A stretch of DNA of 64,000 nucleotides from RPQJ01 sp963823535 (GTDB lineage Bacteria; Pseudomonadota; Gammaproteobacteria; Steroidobacterales; Steroidobacteraceae). The position numbers and the translations under genes were made by a program. The stretch covers positions 248,001-312,000 of the forward strand of contig CAWGLZ010000003.1 in assembly GCA_963823535.1 (NCBI GenBank). The letters run 5' to 3'. The notes under the pieces are model-generated. The model had not been told where the DNA came from, did no database searches, and was given only the letters and a program-made list of their open reading frames with translations. This document shows positions 51,048 to 58,102 of the stretch, one piece after another (position 1 is the first letter of the stretch; each line of letters starts with the position of its first letter).

Positions 51048-51508
51048 CAGGCCACCGCCCGGCGCTTCATGAGCGCGGTCCGCTTGCACACCCCCACCTC
51101 CTCCCCGCGCTGGTTGAAGCAGCGGTGGATGAAGACGACGATCCCGGCCCCGGGGCGCGAGCGACTCTCGCGCATCTCGTGCACGACGGTTTCCGTGCGC
51201 AGCGTGTCGCCCGGATAAACGGGTTTCGGGAAGCGCACCTCGTCCCAGCCGAGATTGGCGATGGTCGTACCGAGCGTCGTGTCCGCGACGGAGACGCCCA
51301 CCATCAGGCTCAGCGTGAAGCAGCTGTTCACGATGCGGCTGCCGAACTCCGTCCCCTTCATGTACTCCTCGTCGAGGTGCAGTGCGGCCGGGTTGTGCGT
51401 CAGGGCACTGAAGAGCAGGTTGTCGGATTCGGTGACCGTGCGTCGCAGCACGTGCTCGAAGCGCATGCCGACGGTGAATTCCTCGTAGAAGAGTCCGCCC
51501 ATTGCCAT
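51047..51508 (-). CDS. MaoC-family enoyl-CoA hydratase/dehydratase
   Basis: A 153-residue hot-dog-fold enzyme with the hydratase motif SALTHNPAALHLDEEYMKGT, where the Asn/His pair replaces the common Asp/His. FGSRIVNSCFTLSLMVGVSV and WDEVRFPKPVYPGDTLRTET complete the family pattern. Within the operon it could hydrate 3-methylglutaconyl-CoA, the step usually done by crotonase-type LiuC. The ATG at 51508 lies 11 bases after the dehydrogenase stop, with AGGA before it. It matches the Rv2499c position in the mycobacterial set. Confidence 0.85.
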   Translation of the reverse strand: MAMGGLFYEEFTVGMRFEHVLRRTVTESDNLLFSALTHNPAALHLDEEYMKGTEFGSRIVNSCFTLSLMVGVSVADTTLGTTIANLGWDEVRFPKPVYPGDTLRTETVVHEMRESRSRPGAGIVVFIHRCFNQRGEEVGVCKRTALMKRRAVA

Positions 51509-51519
51509 GGTCCTGCGCC

Positions 51520-52677
51520 TCAGGCCGTGGCCGAGAAGATCTCGCGACCCATCAGCATCCGACGGATCTCGCTGGTGCCTGCGCCGATCTCGTAGAGCTT
51601 TGCGTCGCGCAGGATGCGGCCTGCCGGGAAGTCGTTGATGTAGCCGTTGCCGCCCAGCGCCTGGATGGCATCGAGCGCGACGCGCGTGGCCGCCTCGGAC
51701 GCATAGAGGATGCAGCCGGCGGCGTCGATGCGCGTCGCCTGGCCGCGGTCGCAGGCCTGTGCCACGGCGTACACGTAGGCGCGACAGGCGCTGGTGGTGG
51801 CGTACATGTCGGCGATCTTGCCCTGCATGAGCTGGAAGGTGCCGATCGGCTGGCCGAACTGCTTGCGTTCGTGCACGTACGGCACCACGAGATCGAGGCT
51901 CGCGCGCATCAGGCCGAGCGGCCCGCCCGAGAGCACGACGCGTTCGTAGTCGAGGCCGCTCATGAGCACCCGGGCGCCGCCGCCGACCGGACCCAGCACG
52001 TTCTCGGCCGGGACCTCGCAGTCCTCGAACACCAGCTCGCAGGTGTCGGATCCGCGCATGCCGAGCTTGTCGAGCTTCTGGGCCGTCGTGAAGCCCTTGA
52101 AGCCCTTCTCGACCAGGAACGCCGTGACGCCGGGCGTGCCGGCCGACGCATCCACCTTCGCATACACCACCAGCACGTCGGCGGTGGGCCCGTTGGTGAT
52201 CCACATCTTGTTGCCGTTCAGCACGTAGCGATCGCCGCGCCGGGTGGCGAGCGCCCGCATGCTCATCACGTCGGAGCCGGCGCCCGGCTCGCTCATCGCG
52301 AGCGCGCCGAGGTGCTCGCCGGTGATCAGTCCCGGCAGGTAGCGCTGCCGCTGCTCGTCCGTGCCCCAGCGCCGGACCTGGTTGACGCACAGGTTCGAGT
52401 GGGCGCCGTAGGACAGTCCCACCGAGCCGGAGACGCGGCTGATCTCTTCCATGGCCACCACGTGCGCGAGGTAGCCGAGGCCGACGCCCCCCCACTCGGG
52501 CTCCACCGTGACACCGTGCAGGCCGAGTTCACCGAGCCGCGGCCAGAGGTCGCGCGGGAACTGGTTGCTGCGGTCGATCTCCTCGGCGCGCGGCGCGATC
52601 TCCGCGTCCGCGAAGTCGCGGACCGTCTGGCGCAGCATGTCGATGTCTTCACCGAGGCCGAAGTCGAAATGGAGCAC
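51520..52677 (-). CDS. liuA: Isovaleryl-CoA dehydrogenase
   Basis: A 385-residue FAD acyl-CoA dehydrogenase. The catalytic Glu245 lies in SGLDYERVVLSGGPLGLM, the helix position specific to isovaleryl-CoA dehydrogenases. FAD and ETF motifs include AMSEPGAGSDVMSM, WITNGPTADVLVVYAK and GTSEIRRMLMGREI. The start is GTG at 52677: GGAGG lies 7 bases upstream, while in-frame TTG (52731) and ATG (52701) lack ribosome sites and the TTG lies inside the regulatory palindrome. It converts isovaleryl-CoA to 3-methylcrotonyl-CoA and opens the operon, which is read away from the GntR gene. Confidence 0.92.
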   Translation of the reverse strand: MLHFDFGLGEDIDMLRQTVRDFADAEIAPRAEEIDRSNQFPRDLWPRLGELGLHGVTVEPEWGGVGLGYLAHVVAMEEISRVSGSVGLSYGAHSNLCVNQVRRWGTDEQRQRYLPGLITGEHLGALAMSEPGAGSDVMSMRALATRRGDRYVLNGNKMWITNGPTADVLVVYAKVDASAGTPGVTAFLVEKGFKGFTTAQKLDKLGMRGSDTCELVFEDCEVPAENVLGPVGGGARVLMSGLDYERVVLSGGPLGLMRASLDLVVPYVHERKQFGQPIGTFQLMQGKIADMYATTSACRAYVYAVAQACDRGQATRIDAAGCILYASEAATRVALDAIQALGGNGYINDFPAGRILRDAKLYEIGAGTSEIRRMLMGREIFSATA

Positions 52678-52719
52678 GGTGTTTCCTCCACGGCTTGCCA
52701 TGTCGCCGTGCAGCGGTAT

Positions 52720-52732
52720 ATTGTCCGACAAT
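52720..52732. promoter_or_regulatory. GntR-type palindromic operator
   Basis: ATTGTC-C-GACAAT is a perfect 6-bp inverted repeat around one base. Its core TTGTCCGACAA (52721-52731) fits the TNGTNNNACNA consensus of FadR-subfamily GntR regulators. It lies between the divergent regulator and the dehydrogenase operon, just before the GGAGG of the regulator, so it could control both directions. Confidence 0.7.
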
Positions 52733-52747
52733 CGGAGGATCCGTCAA

Positions 52748-53503
52748 ATGTCGACGACGCGCCGTGGCGCCCCCAAGCCCCTTTTTGAGCCCCTGGTCCC
52801 GCAGCCAGCCTACGGCCGCGTGGCCGCGGCGATCGAGCAGAAGATCCTCAAGCGTACGCTCCGGCCCGGGGACGCGCTGCCGACGGAAACCGATCTCGCC
52901 AGCCAGTTCGGCGTCAACCGCTCGACCGTTCGCGAGGCGCTGCGGCGACTGGAGAGCGCGGGCCTGGTGGGGCGCGAAGGCGGTACCAAGCGCCTGCGCG
53001 TGACGCGCCCCGGCCATGCCGAGACCGCCTCGCGGGTGAGTCGGGCCCTCGCCCTGGACGAGGTCACGTTCATCGAACTCTGGGAGGCGATGCTCGCCGT
53101 CGCACCGCGCACGGCCGCCCTCGCCGCCTCCCACGTGACGCCTGGCACCCTCGCGCGACTCGAGGCCGCGATCGGCACCGTCGAGGCCGCGCGGGCCTCC
53201 GAGGCAGCGGTCGGCGGCGTCGTCGAATTCTTCGGAACGCTGGCGGAATCGAGCGGCAATCGCGTGCTGATGCTCGCCATGCAGCCCGTGACGCGCCTGC
53301 TCGCGCCGTCGCTGCGGCGCATGATCGACCGCGTGCCCCAGGGACGATCGCGCATCGTGGTCGCCCAGCGCTGCATCCTGGAGGCGCTGCGCAAGCACGA
53401 TCCGGTCGAGGCCGAGTCGTGGATGACCCGCCACGTGCAGGACTTCCGTCGCGGCTACGAGATCGCCGGCATCGCGCTCGATACGCGGGTTGCGGAGGCT
53501 TGA
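52748..53503 (+). CDS. GntR-family (FadR/FCD-type) transcription regulator
   Basis: A 251-residue regulator. Residues 20-90 are the GntR winged helix (RVAAAIEQKILKRTLRPGDA, FGVNRSTVREALRRLESAGL). The rest is an all-helical FCD-type effector domain (FIELWEAMLAVAPRTAALAA, then HDPVEAESWMTRHVQDFR). FCD proteins often bind an acid or acyl-CoA through metal-bound His. The ATG at 52748 follows GGAGG by 9 bases. Divergent placement and the palindrome point to control of the isovaleryl-CoA operon and of itself. Confidence 0.9.
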   Translation: MSTTRRGAPKPLFEPLVPQPAYGRVAAAIEQKILKRTLRPGDALPTETDLASQFGVNRSTVREALRRLESAGLVGREGGTKRLRVTRPGHAETASRVSRALALDEVTFIELWEAMLAVAPRTAALAASHVTPGTLARLEAAIGTVEAARASEAAVGGVVEFFGTLAESSGNRVLMLAMQPVTRLLAPSLRRMIDRVPQGRSRIVVAQRCILEALRKHDPVEAESWMTRHVQDFRRGYEIAGIALDTRVAEA

Positions 53504-53519
53504 GAGTCGTCCCCGGCCG

Positions 53520-53951
53520 TCAGGGCCCGCGTGTCGTATCGCAGAGTTCGTCGACGAGCGTGGCCGACATCGAGCCTGCGCGGACCGGTCGGAACTCGGG
53601 TTCCGCTCCGTCGCTCGCCACCGCCGGGATCTCCTCGCCATCGGCGGCAACGTAGGTCCTGGACTCGAGCGCGAACGAACGTTGGTCGCACTCGACCACC
53701 AGCCGGTCGATCGCGGCGAAGAGCGGCTTGCCGTACTGCCCGGGGGGCCGTGGAGTAGCGTATTCCGTGCGCACGAACGCCTTGACCTGACGGCCGGTGC
53801 GGACGATCCGCGATCGATCGACGGAGTAGTGATTGCCTGCGTCGTCCACCGACAGCGCCTGCCAGTCGGAGGCCAGCAGTGGCATGGTCGTCACGAGTCC
53901 GAGCAGGAGAGTCGCAGGATTCCGCAGGTGACGGAGGCGTAAGGCAGGCAT
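53520..53951 (-). CDS. Exported protein of the surface-adhesin E type
   Basis: A 143-residue exported protein. A signal peptide (NPATLLLGLVTTMPLLA) precedes a single small domain: VDDAGNHYSVDRSRIVR, QVKAFVRTEYATPRPPG, IDRLVVECDQRSFALES and VRAGSMSATLVDELC. This strand order and the final Cys match proteins labelled surface-adhesin E, named from a Haemophilus laminin-binding protein; most members have no tested function. It converges on the GntR gene with 16 bases between stops. Confidence 0.75.
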   Translation of the reverse strand: MPALRLRHLRNPATLLLGLVTTMPLLASDWQALSVDDAGNHYSVDRSRIVRTGRQVKAFVRTEYATPRPPGQYGKPLFAAIDRLVVECDQRSFALESRTYVAADGEEIPAVASDGAEPEFRPVRAGSMSATLVDELCDTTRGP

Positions 53952-54119
53952 GCTTCAGTCTCACCGGAGGCTTGGGCTTCGTCCCGGCGCCCGTCGGGCG
54001 ACGGAGGTTGGCGGACGGCAGGGCGGAGTCTAGACTCTCGGAAACCCCGAACCAACAAGGGGCCCGGAACGTCGATGCTCGAGAACCGTCGCCGGCCGGG
54101 TGGCATGGAGGTCCATGAC

Positions 54120-54515
54120 ATGGCAACGCAACCTGGATACCGTCGGACCACCCCGTCTGTTGCCCTGAGCCTTGCGGCCGGCTTTGCCTGGCTGGCGTTG
54201 CTGGCCCCCTCGGCCGGGGCGCAAACCGCGCAGGCCCCTGCCCCGCAACTCGAGGTCACCGCCGCGGACGCGCAATGGCGGGCTCCCGCCGCCGCGGACG
54301 ACGTGAGCCTGCTGTTGCCGACCGAGATCGAGGCACCCGCGCAGGCCCCGCCACCGCCCGGGCCGCTCGGGAAGCTGGGATTGCTGCTGGGGACCATTGC
54401 GATGGTCGCCATCGCCGTCGCGGGCATCACGCTCACGCTCCGCTCGCTGCGGGAGGACCGCCGACTCCGCCGGCGCGGCCAGGGACATCGAACCCCCAAG
54501 GCCTCGGCCGGCTAG
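54120..54515 (+). CDS. Small membrane protein with Pro-rich periplasmic segment
   Basis: A 131-residue protein. It begins with a hydrophobic signal-like segment (VALSLAAGFAWLALLAPSAG), then an Ala/Pro-rich periplasmic part, one helix (GLLLGTIAMVAIAVAGITLT) and a basic cytosolic tail (REDRRLRRRGQGHR). No family is recognised. The ATG at 54120 follows GGAGG by 8 bases; two ATGs upstream lack such a site. It ends 35 bases before the tRNA-Leu gene on the opposite strand. Confidence 0.65.
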   Translation: MATQPGYRRTTPSVALSLAAGFAWLALLAPSAGAQTAQAPAPQLEVTAADAQWRAPAAADDVSLLLPTEIEAPAQAPPPPGPLGKLGLLLGTIAMVAIAVAGITLTLRSLREDRRLRRRGQGHRTPKASAG

Positions 54516-54550
54516 TTCTGCGGGCGCGTCCCGGGTCGGTCCGTCGCGCC

Positions 54551-54637
54551 TGGTGCCCCGGACAGGAATCGAACCTGTACACCCTTTCGGATAACGGATT
54601 TTAAGTCCGTTGCGTCTACCAGTTCCGCCACCGGGGC
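54551..54637 (-). tRNA. leuZ: tRNA-Leu (TAA anticodon)
   Basis: An 87-nucleotide tRNA with encoded CCA (54551-54553). The acceptor strands GCCCCGG and CCGGGGC pair perfectly. The anticodon loop is CTTAAAA, giving TAA, in a stem ACGGA/TCCGT. The long variable arm (ATCCGAAAGGGTGT) and GGTTCGATTCC T-arm are standard for leucine tRNA. In E. coli this tRNA directly follows the Gly and Cys tRNAs; here 2.6 kb separates it from tRNA-Cys. Confidence 0.97.
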
Positions 54638-54724
54638 TCGGTGCGGCGCACGATCCGCGGAAGTTTACGCGACCCGGTGCCGGTGTTGCGGTTCGGGAGT
54701 GTACGGCGCTAGCCTCCCCTTGCT

Positions 54725-56212
54725 ATGTCACTTTCCTCCCTCGTCCGCGGCTGTACCTTCGACGATTTCCTGATCGAGCCACAGCACTCGGTCGTCGAGC
54801 GGAGGGACCCGGGCACGATCGACCTCAGCGGCCGGTTCTCGGAGCACATTCTCCTGCAACGGCCCATCGTGTCCGCCAACATGGACACGGTCACCCGCGC
54901 CGACATGGCCATCGTGCTCGCCGAGGAAGGCGGCATCGGCATCATCGACCGTGGCTACCGCGATGGCGATATCGAACCCCAGGTGCGGGAGGTCGGCATC
55001 GTCAAGCGACGGCAGCATGGTGTCATCGCCGATCCCTACACGATCGGACCCTCGGTCTCGCTCGAGGAGGCTGCGGCCGTGATGCGGCATTCCGGCGTCG
55101 GCACGCTGGTCGTGACGGACGAAGACCGGCGCTTGCTCGGGCTGCTCTCGGAGCGCGACCTGCGCTTCGTCGACCCGTCGATAAACGTCGCTGAACGAAT
55201 GACCCCCCGTGCCCGGCTCGTCGTGCACGAGGGCGCGGTGGACGCCGACGTCGCAGCGCAGATCATGGTCCGCGAGAAGGTCAAGAAGCTGCCGCTCGTC
55301 GATGCGCAAGGCGTGATCCAGGGCCTGATCACGGCCAAGGATATCGTCAAGCAGCAGCAGCAACCCTTCGCCACGCGCGACGCCCAGGGCCGCCTGCGCG
55401 TCGGTGCGGCCATCGGTGCCCGCGGCGACTTCCTCGAGCGCGCGGCCGAACTCATCAAGGCCGGCGTCGATGTCCTCGTCATCGACATCGCGCACGGTCA
55501 CTCCGAGGTGATGGATCGCGCGCTGACGGACTTCCGCGCGCGTTGGGGGGATTTCGAGCTGGTGGCCGGCAACGTCGCAACTGCGGCCGGAGCGCGGTTC
55601 CTGCAGGACCGCGGCGTCAATGCCGTCAAGGTGGGCATCGGCCCGGGCGGCGGATGCACCACTCGCCTCAATACGAGTTTCGGAGTGCCCCAGGTCCAGG
55701 CACTGGTGGAGTGCCGCAAGGCGCTCGGGCTCGGCGGCGCCACACCGATCATCGCCGACGGTGGCGTGCGTCGCGATGGCGCACTGGTGCAGGCGCTGCT
55801 GTTCGGCGGCGATGCGGTGATGCTCGGCAGCGCATTCGCGGGAACGCTCGAGACGCCCGGCGAGGTCGTACAGAAGGCCGTGCTGCTGCCGGAGTCGCAA
55901 CGGCCGGTGCACGTGCCCTTCAAGGTGCTGCGTGGCATGGCGTCGCTCGGGGCGATCAAGGACCGCCTCGACATCGAGGATGCCGGTGCCGCCGAACTCC
56001 AGGCCTTCGGTCCCGAAGGCATGGAGATCAGCGTGCCGCTGCGCGGATCCGTGCGCGGAGTCATCCGCGACATGATTCGCCACCTGTGCTCGGCGGTCAG
56101 CTATGGCGGAGCGCGGAGCCTCGCGGAACTGAGGGATCGCTTCTGGGCCGACCCGGAGCGATATCTCATCCGCCAGTCGGGGGCGGCGCGTCGCGAGTCG
56201 TACGATCGCTGA
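54725..56212 (+). CDS. IMP dehydrogenase/GMP reductase family enzyme with CBS pair (GuaB-like)
   Basis: A 495-residue TIM barrel with two inserted CBS domains (about 105-210). The catalytic Cys311 is in GIGPGGGCTTRLNTSFGVPQ; GNVATAAGA, VIADGGVRRDG and RGMASLGAI are family motifs. Two points differ from normal IMP dehydrogenase. The Cys loop has GGGC instead of GSIC, and the flap lacks the Arg-Tyr dyad (IKDRLDIEDAGAAELQAFG) needed to activate water for IMP oxidation. It could be a GMP reductase or another activity; guaB as usual annotation would be by homology only. It follows tRNA-Leu divergently and is not next to guaA. Confidence 0.85.
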   Translation: MSLSSLVRGCTFDDFLIEPQHSVVERRDPGTIDLSGRFSEHILLQRPIVSANMDTVTRADMAIVLAEEGGIGIIDRGYRDGDIEPQVREVGIVKRRQHGVIADPYTIGPSVSLEEAAAVMRHSGVGTLVVTDEDRRLLGLLSERDLRFVDPSINVAERMTPRARLVVHEGAVDADVAAQIMVREKVKKLPLVDAQGVIQGLITAKDIVKQQQQPFATRDAQGRLRVGAAIGARGDFLERAAELIKAGVDVLVIDIAHGHSEVMDRALTDFRARWGDFELVAGNVATAAGARFLQDRGVNAVKVGIGPGGGCTTRLNTSFGVPQVQALVECRKALGLGGATPIIADGGVRRDGALVQALLFGGDAVMLGSAFAGTLETPGEVVQKAVLLPESQRPVHVPFKVLRGMASLGAIKDRLDIEDAGAAELQAFGPEGMEISVPLRGSVRGVIRDMIRHLCSAVSYGGARSLAELRDRFWADPERYLIRQSGAARRESYDR

Positions 56213-56232
56213 AGCCTCCGGGCAGGCAGCAA

Positions 56233-56257
56233 AGAGCCCGGCGCGAGGCCGGGCTCT
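56233..56257. terminator. Hairpin between convergent genes
   Basis: A 10-bp perfect stem (AGAGCCCGGC with GCCGGGCTCT) with loop GCGAG lies 20 bases after the GuaB-like stop. U-runs are weak on both sides (CTCTT on the minus strand). It probably ends the GuaB-like transcript and may also stop leftward transcripts. Confidence 0.6.
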
Positions 56258-56353
56258 ACAGGGGTGGAATCGCTCAGTTCGCTATCGCGAGCCGGGATGA
56301 TCTTCCGGCACCTCTGATCGCCAACCGACCGAGCGGCTCCTCCGGGTTTGTGA

Positions 56354-56998
56354 TCAGCCCGCCTTGCGTCGCCGGCTCAGACCCAGCCCCGTCAGGCCGA
56401 GACCGAGCAGCGCGAGCGTGCCGGGCTCCGTTACCTGCGCCTGGACTTCGTAGTCGAAGCTCGACGTGCCGGCACCACCATGCGTGATGATCGCCGTGAG
56501 GCTGATCGGGTACGGGCTGGCGCCGGTCGCAAACATCGACGTGTCCGAACCCGAGAACGCGCCGCCCGAGAACGGCCCGATGCTCGAGATCGACTGAGCG
56601 CCGGCGAGCGCCGTGAAGAGCGCCGAGGAGTTCTCGTTCAACGTGCCGCCCACGCCCGAGTTGAACGTCGCGGTGGTTGGCAGGAATCCGTCCTGCGAGA
56701 ACGTGATTGTCAAGGCACCGGCGCCGGGGCTGGTGACCACGGCGGCCAGGTCCATGTACGGCATCGCGGCCGAACCATCGGCCGGGTAGGTCGTGCCGAT
56801 CGAGACCGTCGACGTCCAGAGCGTGCTCGGCGCGGTCCACACGAGCGTGAGAACGCCTTCAATCGGATTCACGTCGCCGGCCTGCTGGTCGACGATCGAC
56901 ATCGAATTGGTACCGTCGTTCACGGTCAGCATGGCGGCGGCCGACGCCGATCCGGTGGCGAGCGCGAGAGCAACGGCGATGGCAAGCTTGTTGAACAT
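56354..56998 (-). CDS. Exported PEP-CTERM sorting domain protein
   Basis: A 214-residue secreted protein. A signal peptide (MFNKLAIAVALALATGSASA) is followed by Ser/Thr/Gly-rich beta sequence with no Cys (LTITFSQDGFLPTTATF, ISSIGPFSGGAFSGSDTSMF). The end, VTEPGTLALLGLGLTGLGLS then RRRK, is a PEP-CTERM tail, cleaved by exosortase in exopolysaccharide-producing bacteria. No exosortase is in the window. The ATG at 56998 follows GGAG. It lies between the Cys and Leu tRNA genes, beside the GuaB-like gene, within a block that looks inserted. Confidence 0.88.
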   Translation of the reverse strand: MFNKLAIAVALALATGSASAAAMLTVNDGTNSMSIVDQQAGDVNPIEGVLTLVWTAPSTLWTSTVSIGTTYPADGSAAMPYMDLAAVVTSPGAGALTITFSQDGFLPTTATFNSGVGGTLNENSSALFTALAGAQSISSIGPFSGGAFSGSDTSMFATGASPYPISLTAIITHGGAGTSSFDYEVQAQVTEPGTLALLGLGLTGLGLSRRRKAG

Positions 56999-57250
56999 TT
57001 CCTGAGTCTCCGTCCTGATGTACTGCGATGGTGCTTCAATGGGCTGGGTGGTCTCTGTCGCCATGGACAGAAGCAAGTCCCGTGCCAGGGAAATTCCATC
57101 ATGCGGCCCAGGACTGCGCCGAATTTGACGGAATCTGCCGCCGTCATCGGTCCGACTCGACCACAAGCAGCCTCGCGCGGACGCTGCGTCGCGAATTGCA
57201 GAATCGGGGCCAGTCCCGGAATGGCATCGACGGGATCGAAACGGTGAATG

Positions 57251-57324
57251 TGGAGGCTAGGGTCGGAATCGAACCGGCGTACACGGCTTTGCAGGCCGCT
57301 GCATGACCACTCTGCCACCTAGCC
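57251..57324 (-). tRNA. cysT: tRNA-Cys (GCA anticodon)
   Basis: A 74-nucleotide tRNA with encoded CCA (57251-57253). Acceptor strands GGCTAGG and CCTAGCC pair, followed by discriminator T. The anticodon loop reads CTGCAAA, giving GCA. The T-arm carries GGTTCGATTCC. It directly follows tRNA-Gly, as in the E. coli glyW-cysT pair. Confidence 0.97.
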
Positions 57325-57390
57325 GCGATGGCGGAAAACCTGCCCCCAGAAAGACATGACCCCGGGAGGGCCCGGGGTCATCCGACATTC

Positions 57391-57466
57391 TGGAGCGGGT
57401 AACGAGGCTCGAACTCGTGACCTCGACCTTGGCAAGGTCGCGCTCTACCAACTGAGCTACACCCGC
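57391..57466 (-). tRNA. glyW: tRNA-Gly (GCC anticodon)
   Basis: A 76-nucleotide tRNA with encoded CCA (57391-57393). Acceptor strands GCGGGTG and TACCCGC pair with one G-U pair, the D-arm is AGCTCAGTTGGTAGAGC, and the anticodon loop TTGCCAA gives GCC. It lies 60 bases after pgsA on the same strand, as in the E. coli uvrC-pgsA-glyW order. Confidence 0.97.
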
Positions 57467-57526
57467 TCGGGCTCACAAAAGCAGGCTTCTGTGAGCCCGG
57501 AATTCTGTCTGCCACTCCCCGGCCTG

Positions 57527-58096
57527 TCAAGTGGTCGGGTCCCGACGCAGCTCGGGCCAGGCGGCCTTGAGGTAGCTGACCATCGACCAGAGCGTCAGCG
57601 CCGCGGCGGCGACGAGCAGGATGACCCCGGCCTCGTAGACCGGCAGGCCGAAGAGGTTTTCCCGGAACATCATCATGCTGAGCCCGGTCATCTGCAGGAT
57701 GGTCTTCCACTTGCCGAGGCTCGAAACCGCGACCTTCGCGCGCGCCCCGAGGTGCGCCATCCACTCGCGCAGCGCCGAGACCGTGATCTCCCGGCCGATG
57801 ATGACGATCGCCGTCACGACGATGAACGGTCGCGTGTCGTGCCCGACCAGTAGCACCAGCGCCGTGGCGACCATCAGCTTGTCCGCCACCGGGTCGAGGA
57901 ACTCGCCCATCGGCGTGGTGATGCCCATGCGCCGCGCCAGGTAGCCGTCCAGCGAATCGGTGATCGCCGCCGCGATGAAGACCACCGCGGCCAGCGGGTT
58001 CGACCACGGGTGACCCCAGTAGAACAGCATCACCACCAGCGGCACCGCGACGATTCGCGCCACGGTCAGGGCATTGGGCAGCTGGGTGAGATTCAC
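57527..58096 (-). CDS. pgsA: CDP-diacylglycerol-glycerol-3-phosphate 3-phosphatidyltransferase
   Basis: A 189-residue inner-membrane enzyme that makes phosphatidylglycerol phosphate from CDP-diacylglycerol. The CDP-alcohol phosphotransferase motif D-G-x2-A-R-x8-G-x3-D-x3-D is complete in DSLDGYLARRMGITTPMGEF followed by LDPVADK. About five helices are predicted. It begins MNLTQLPNALTVARI, as in other PgsA proteins, and lies 6 bases after uvrC, matching the conserved gammaproteobacterial pair. Confidence 0.95.
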   Translation of the reverse strand: MNLTQLPNALTVARIVAVPLVVMLFYWGHPWSNPLAAVVFIAAAITDSLDGYLARRMGITTPMGEFLDPVADKLMVATALVLLVGHDTRPFIVVTAIVIIGREITVSALREWMAHLGARAKVAVSSLGKWKTILQMTGLSMMMFRENLFGLPVYEAGVILLVAAAALTLWSMVSYLKAAWPELRRDPTT

Positions 58097-58102
58097 GACG
58101 CG

